Assembly: GCA_034428395.1 (NCBI GenBank)
Contig: DAOUHX010000032.1
Coordinates: forward strand, 1 to 16,378
Direction of reading: 5' to 3'
Source of the DNA: Bin5 sp034428395
GTDB taxonomy: Bacteria; Chloroflexota; Anaerolineae; Caldilineales; Caldilineaceae
DNA: 16,378 bases
Below, piece after piece: positions 12,952 through 16,378 of this stretch. The position numbers and the translations under genes are program-made. Numbering within the stretch: the stretch's first letter is position 1; each line of letters begins with the position of its first letter. Under the pieces are notes generated by a model. That model was not told where the DNA came from. It did no database searches and saw only the letters and a program-made list of their open reading frames with translations.

Positions 12952-13330
12952 CTCGGCACACCGCCTGACATTGGGAGCCCCCGGCGCTCCGGCGATAAAC
13001 GGCGGCAGAAGTTGGGGCGGGCAGTTGCAATTGTGCCACATTCGACGAAAGGTTACAAAAGGTCATATAAATTAGCGCCGAAAGTAACGAATAAGTTACG
13101 TCCAACTGATAAACTAAAGAGTGTTCAATTTTATGCCGTGAGTTTTTCGTACTCTGGGTCGAGTTCAAACTTGGGCCAGAGGCGATAGACACGGTCTGAA
13201 ATGTTACATTCACTGGTCCAGCGAGAAGCGTTTCTTGCCGCACGGGCCGTCATCCACCGGGGCCGTCTCCGCAGCCGGGCGCGACGGCCGCCCGTACCCT
13301 GGCTCCGGCCCAAACTGGAGGTCACTGACC
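12952..13330. promoter_or_regulatory. Divergent intergenic region between kinase and sugar dehydrogenase
   Basis: About 380 bases. The part near 13045-13140 is AT-rich and probably holds the kinase promoter; no convincing -35/-10 pair was fixed. GTAAC-GAATAA-GTTAC (13084-13099) is a small inverted repeat and possible operator, and AAAGGTTACAAAAGGT (about 13048-13063) contains a direct AAAGGT repeat. On the minus strand 13131-13205 could encode ISDRVYRLWPKFELDPEYEK then LTA and a stop, which looks like the tail of a lost gene but has no start. Confidence 0.4.
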
Positions 13331-14659
13331 ATGTTCCTAAGACTGATCCCGACTCTCTTTGCGTTCCTGATGGTTGCCTGCACTGTCGGCTATGCGCCAA
13401 CCGCCGCCCCGACAGAAACGGTGGCGGAAACCGAGACAGCTCCTGCGGAGCCAACCGCGGCCGAGACGGTTGCCGACGCTGAGCCGGCTCAGGCGCCGTC
13501 TGAATCTGCATCCTGCCAGCTGATACAGGGCGAGCCTGGCCGGGCGGGCGAGGTGGAGCTGCACGTCGAGGTGATAGCTGACGGGCTTGAGATTCCCTGG
13601 GGATTGGCGATCCTTCCCTCCGGCGACCTGCTGGTTACCGAGCGGCCCGGCCGTGTGCGCCTGATTCAGGCCGGCGAAATCGTCCCCGAACCGGTGCTCG
13701 AGTTCGGCGTGTCGATCCTGCCTCCGTTGGGCGGCCACCCGATAGCGGGATCTGAAGGCGGGCTGCTGGGCCTGCTCCTGCACCCCGAATTCGCCACCAA
13801 TCGCCAGTTCTACGTCTTTTACAACATAGATAACGAAGACGACCTGTCGGTCGGCCGAATCGAGCGCTATGTGCTCTCCGATGACGGACGCTCGGCAACG
13901 TTGGACCGCCTGATCATCGATGACCTGCCCGCGGGACTGCATCACCAAGGCGGTCGCATGCGGTTGGGGCCGGACGGGATGCTGTACGTAGGCGTCGGCG
14001 CCTATGACCCCCCTGAAGCGCAAAATCCCGACACCCTGGCCGGGAAGTTGCTCAGAATGGACCTGGATGGCGGGATCCCCCCGGACAACCCGGACCCGGA
14101 CAGCTATATCTTCGCCAGCGGCATACGCAACACCCAGGGCTACGACTGGTTCGACGACCAGCACATCGTGATGGTGGACCACGGGCCTTCCGGCGCTGAA
14201 CTAGGGAGGCCGGACTTGGCAGGGTTTGACGAGGTCAACGTCGTCACCGCAGGCGACAATCTGGGTTGGCCCAGAGTCTGGGGATGCGACACGCAAGAGG
14301 GGCTGGTCAGCCCGGTGTTGGCGTGGGAAGGTTCGGTGCCACCGACCGGCGCGACCTTCTATCGAGGTGACCTGATCCCGGAATGGACCGACAGTTTCCT
14401 GTTCACGACCGTCGGGCTCATCCAGAGATTTACCGGCAGAGCAATGCATGGCCGGCACCTGCATCGGGTGGTGTTTGACCGGGACGACCCCTACACCATC
14501 CTGGACCACGAGGTTTACCTGCGCAATGACTATGGACGCCTGCGTACCATCGTCAGCGATGCGGACGGGTATCTCTACGTGATGACCAGCAACTGCGACA
14601 ACCGCGGTGAGTGCCCACCCGAACGCGATATGATCCTGCGAATCGGCCCCGCCCGCTAG
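13331..14659 (+). CDS. PQQ-dependent sugar dehydrogenase (GSDH family) lipoprotein
   Basis: A 442-aa protein; ATG at 13331 follows GGAGGT (13317-13322). The N-terminus is a lipoprotein signal (MFLRLIPTLFAFLMVAC, lipidated Cys17), then an Ala/Thr/Glu/Pro-rich linker (20-60) that would tether the enzyme outside the membrane. Residues 75-440 are a six-bladed beta-propeller of the soluble glucose/aldose dehydrogenase family: IPWGLAILPSGDLLVTERPG (88-107), GLLGLLLHPEFATNRQFYVF (144-163), LHHQGGRMRLGPDGMLYVGV (203-222, with the catalytic-type His), SGIRNTQGYDWF (263-274) and HGPSGAELG (284-292). Known members oxidise aldose sugars using pyrroloquinoline quinone and Ca2+ at the cell surface. The exact substrate cannot be told, and no PQQ synthesis genes are in the window. 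Confidence 0.9.
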   Translation: MFLRLIPTLFAFLMVACTVGYAPTAAPTETVAETETAPAEPTAAETVADAEPAQAPSESASCQLIQGEPGRAGEVELHVEVIADGLEIPWGLAILPSGDLLVTERPGRVRLIQAGEIVPEPVLEFGVSILPPLGGHPIAGSEGGLLGLLLHPEFATNRQFYVFYNIDNEDDLSVGRIERYVLSDDGRSATLDRLIIDDLPAGLHHQGGRMRLGPDGMLYVGVGAYDPPEAQNPDTLAGKLLRMDLDGGIPPDNPDPDSYIFASGIRNTQGYDWFDDQHIVMVDHGPSGAELGRPDLAGFDEVNVVTAGDNLGWPRVWGCDTQEGLVSPVLAWEGSVPPTGATFYRGDLIPEWTDSFLFTTVGLIQRFTGRAMHGRHLHRVVFDRDDPYTILDHEVYLRNDYGRLRTIVSDADGYLYVMTSNCDNRGECPPERDMILRIGPAR

Positions 14660-14680
14660 CGAGTCGCGCGATTGCCTCGG

Positions 14681-14704
14681 GTATTCCGACCGGCTCCGGA
14701 ATAC
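14681..14704. terminator. Hairpin after the sugar dehydrogenase gene
   Basis: GTATTCCG (14681-14688) and CGGAATAC (14697-14704), perfect 8-bp stem, 8-nt loop, 22 bases past the stop codon. There is no T-tract, so it may stabilise the 3' end rather than terminate. Confidence 0.4.
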
Positions 14705-14827
14705 AGGATCCATCGGTGCCCGTCACGGTGTCGCCTCTTCCCGCATCCACTTCCGGAGACCCTGTCCAACCATGACCGGGCAACTCGCGGTCGACCGGCT
14801 CGACTTCAACGATAGGAAAAATGGATC

Positions 14828-15271
14828 GTGAAACGCGTATCTCTAACTGCCATCTGCCTGCTGATGCTTTCCCTCATAGCGGCTTGCGTAGCAATTCCGT
14901 CCAAAGACAATCCCTCGGCGTACACCAGATCGTTCGTGCAGGATGCAATCCGTCGCTATGAACGGGATGGCAAAGAGGCGGCCGTCGCATATCACAGTTC
15001 AGTCGAGAACGTGGACGGACAGTGGTATGTCTTCATAGGCGAAGATGGACACATCATTGCTCACCATATGAATGAAAGGATTGGCCTGGACCTCTCTGAA
15101 ATGGCCGATTCGACCGGATACCTCTATGGCGAAGAGATACTGAACGCGACGGCAGAGGGCAGCTGGGTCAGCTATATCTTCCGCAACCCGGAAACAGGCG
15201 AAGAAGAGCGCAAGCACTCCTGGGTCGTGCTCCACGACGGGCTGATCTTCGGGTCGGGCTGGTATGAGTAA
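14828..15271 (+). CDS. Single-Cache-domain lipoprotein
   Basis: A 147-aa protein with a GTG start at 14828; AGGA near 14813 is a weak ribosome binding site. The signal sequence MKRVSLTAICLLMLSLIAAC ends in a lipobox (LIAAC, Cys20). The rest (about 32-147) is a compact Cache-type sensing domain: SFVQDAIRRYERDGKEAAVA, then VDGQWYVFIGEDGHIIAHH (62-80), DSTGYLYGEEIL (94-105), and EERKHSWVVLHDGLIFGSGW (126-145). Such domains bind small molecules outside the cell and are usually part of receptors; here it stands alone with no transmembrane or output domain, so it may work as a binding protein or partner. It lies 168 bases after the sugar dehydrogenase gene on the same strand, possibly a shared functional group. 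Confidence 0.85.
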   Translation: MKRVSLTAICLLMLSLIAACVAIPSKDNPSAYTRSFVQDAIRRYERDGKEAAVAYHSSVENVDGQWYVFIGEDGHIIAHHMNERIGLDLSEMADSTGYLYGEEILNATAEGSWVSYIFRNPETGEEERKHSWVVLHDGLIFGSGWYE

Positions 15272-15279
15272 ATGCGAGG

Positions 15280-15342
15280 CTGGACTATCGGCACAATGAC
15301 TGTTCCTTTGACGGGATCAGGACCTGATTGCCCGTAGTCCAG
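15280..15342. terminator. Nested hairpin after the Cache lipoprotein gene
   Basis: Outer arms CTGGACTA (15280-15287) and TAGTCCAG (15335-15342). Inside, CGGGATCAGG (15312-15321), A, CCTGAT (15323-15328), then CCCG (15331-15334) make a second stem. It lies 9 bases after the stop codon. No T-tract, but position suggests transcript-end function. Confidence 0.45.
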
Positions 15343-15528
15343 TCGATTAGTTGAAGCAGATCCCTCTTGAAACCCCGGCTTCTCGGAATGAAGGCACGAT
15401 CTCTTCGTGCGGCAGCGCCGGCGGGGCGGGTGCGCTGGAAGAGAAGAGCGTTGCGGCCTGCCGTCAATCCGACATGGATGGCCTTGAAGAAACGCATCCT
15501 GAAATTCCCGCCCACGCAGAGGCGGCGC

Positions 15529-15726
15529 ATGTACACCGACCGGCAGATAGCGCAGGCGCTGCAGCTGTTGAGCGAGCTAAACAACCATCAGCAAGCGGCG
15601 ACGGAGACGGGCGTCCCCCGCAGCACGCTGAATCAGTGGCGCAGCCGGTATCAGACCGACGATGAGTTCGCGGGGCGCATCGATGCTTCGCTGGACGCAA
15701 GCGTTCACCCGCGCGCGCAAGGATAG
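15529..15726 (+). CDS. Small homeodomain-like HTH protein
   Basis: A 65-aa protein starting MYTDRQIAQALQLLSELNNH, then QQAATETGVPRSTLNQWRSR and a short tail. The pattern A-x3-G-V-P-x-S-T-L-x2-W is a helix-turn-helix of the transposase/terminase-small-subunit type. The frame is open upstream to 15367, but the sequence before MYTD (Arg-rich) is not convincing; GAGGCGG just before 15529 is a modest ribosome binding site. At 65 aa it is shorter than such phage proteins normally are, so it may be a truncated remnant of a mobile element. No partner gene is nearby. Confidence 0.5.
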   Translation: MYTDRQIAQALQLLSELNNHQQAATETGVPRSTLNQWRSRYQTDDEFAGRIDASLDASVHPRAQG

Positions 15727-15926
15727 ACCCTGCCAACACGGACGGCACACTTCAGACCATCCGCGCTTCCCTGCAAACACGGGGAAGGCGACTATGGCTC
15801 ACCGGCCAGCCCCCTGTGCGCGCACGTGTGTACCCGGGGACAAGCTTACCGCATTCGCTTTATCTCACCCAGTGGAACGGGGGGCGGCCGGAGTCTTAGT
15901 GGACAACCTCCAGCTAGGAGATCAAA

Positions 15927-15998
15927 ATGCCGCGCAAAAAGCGGAAAGCCCCGATGACTATGGATAGGGGCGGAGGGCTGATATGCGATTTCTGCTGA
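15927..15998 (+). CDS. 23-aa basic leader-like ORF overlapping the next gene
   Basis: AGGAG (15916-15920) stands six bases before ATG 15927, a better ribosome binding site than most in the window. The peptide starts MPRKKRKAPMTMDRGGGLIC and stops at 15998, overlapping the following lipoprotein start (15983) in another frame. It could act as a translational leader, be a remnant of a larger gene, or be chance. Confidence 0.3.
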   Translation: MPRKKRKAPMTMDRGGGLICDFC

Positions 15999-16378
15999 TC
16001 TTGATTCCCTTTGTGCTGTCGGCCTGCGTCGAGGCCCACGGCGGCCGCATCTGGGCCGAGGGCGCCCTGCAAGCGCCCGATCCCTATCACCCGCCGCTTA
16101 CGCCTGTTGCCGGGCGGACCTTTGAAGAATGGAAGGAGGTTGCCGGCGAGATTCCCTACGACAGATTGCTGGGCGATGCGGAAGCTCTCCGCGACGAGAT
16201 CGTCTACTTCGAGGGCCAAGTCCTGGAGGTCATCGCTACCGAGCATGATACGCGATTTCGGGTTGCGGTGACCTACGACGAGGCATGGGAGGACGAGATT
16301 CTGGTTCGATCCAGGGAGACGGATACGAATATCGCGCGCGGGGATACGGTTGCCTTCGCAGGACGGGTGAACGGGCTG
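15983..16378 (+). CDS. Lipoprotein with OB-fold-like domain, 3' end outside window
   Basis: 132 residues are visible. ATG at 15983 follows GGAGGG (15972-15977) at five bases. The signal MRFLLILIPFVLSAC has a lipobox (LSAC, Cys15). The next eleven residues, VEAHGGRIWAE, are a histidine-kinase ATPase motif and come from an exact 34-nt match to the kinase gene at 11386-11419. After that the protein continues with ALQAPDPYHPPLTPVAGRTF, an acidic helix (EEWKEVAGEIPYDRLLGDAE), and a beta-rich stretch YFEGQVLEVIATE ... FRVAVTYDEAWEDEILVRSR ... IARGDTVAFAGRVNGL. The last part looks like an OB-fold of the type in small exported proteins. Function unknown; exported and membrane-anchored is the firm part. 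Confidence 0.7.
   Translation, partial: MRFLLILIPFVLSACVEAHGGRIWAEGALQAPDPYHPPLTPVAGRTFEEWKEVAGEIPYDRLLGDAEALRDEIVYFEGQVLEVIATEHDTRFRVAVTYDEAWEDEILVRSRETDTNIARGDTVAFAGRVNGL
16027..16060 (+). repeat. 34-nt exact copy of kinase coding sequence
   Basis: Identical to the reverse complement of 11386-11419 over 34 bases and ending sharply on both sides. It is in the same reading frame in both genes (VEAHGGRIWAE). See findings. Confidence 0.9.

Noticed and set aside
12952..13041. Earlier start of the kinase at 13041
   Set aside because: The added 30 residues (MWHNCNCPPQ...) are Cys/Pro-rich and unlike the coiled-coil start expected before the GAF domain.
11407..13188. 593-codon open frame on the + strand opposite the kinase gene
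   Set aside because: It is antisense to an unmistakable kinase; GC-rich codons keep the opposite frame open. The product resembles no family.
13131..13205. Minus-strand peptide tail ISDRVYRLWPKFELDPEYEK
   Set aside because: It looks protein-like but has no upstream coding continuation outside the shadow of the sugar dehydrogenase gene; at most a short remnant.

Overview
The window looks like chromosomal DNA from a GC-rich bacterium, most likely a Chloroflexota member of the Anaerolineae/Caldilineales type. This is inferred from gene families, not from a marker gene: a GAF-PAS-histidine-kinase-receiver-winged-helix fusion of a kind I associate with that phylum, a lipoprotein-type PQQ sugar dehydrogenase, and a Cache-domain lipoprotein. 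No rRNA, tRNA, integrase or CRISPR array was seen. The left part (about 1-6700) reads as accessory DNA, and the right part (about 10549-16378) as ordinary chromosomal genes.

Layout. 3-320 is the 3' end of a HigA/COG3636-type antitoxin. 670-3300 is a compact replication module: a structured leader, a small CxxC/CxxC protein (1033-1524), a winged-helix replication-initiator-like protein (1521-2531) and a DnaC/IstB-type AAA+ helicase loader (2512-3300). All three genes overlap. Inside the initiator gene lie six copies of a 16-bp sequence at near-helical spacing, 21 GATC sites in 274 bp, and then an AT-rich stretch. This resembles an origin of replication inside its own initiator gene, as in the phage lambda O gene followed by the loader P.

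3321-6690 holds a decayed zinc-ribbon gene, a wrecked TrlF-family PHP/ABC-ATPase gene (4109-4947) and an intact Schlafen/AlbA_2-type ATP-binding protein (4948-6201). The TrlF remnant and the Schlafen gene sit between two inverted copies of a roughly 157-bp repeat, each containing the same 27-nt perfect palindrome type. 6690-10548 is nearly 3.9 kb with no convincing protein gene apart from one possible 56-aa ORF. It is full of perfect GC-rich hairpins, has a stretch almost free of T on the + strand, and contains a 129-bp nested inverted-repeat element.

The right part has the sensor-kinase/response-regulator fusion (10549-12951, minus). Diverging from it are a PQQ-dependent sugar dehydrogenase lipoprotein, a Cache lipoprotein, a small HTH protein and the start of an OB-fold-like lipoprotein running off the window. 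That last gene contains, directly after its lipidation cysteine, an exact in-frame 34-nt copy of the kinase ATPase-domain coding sequence found 4.6 kb away on the other strand.

Most notable: the in-gene origin candidate, the decayed TrlF with its intact Schlafen partner between inverted repeats, the 34-nt kinase fragment in a lipoprotein, and the long structured gene-poor region.
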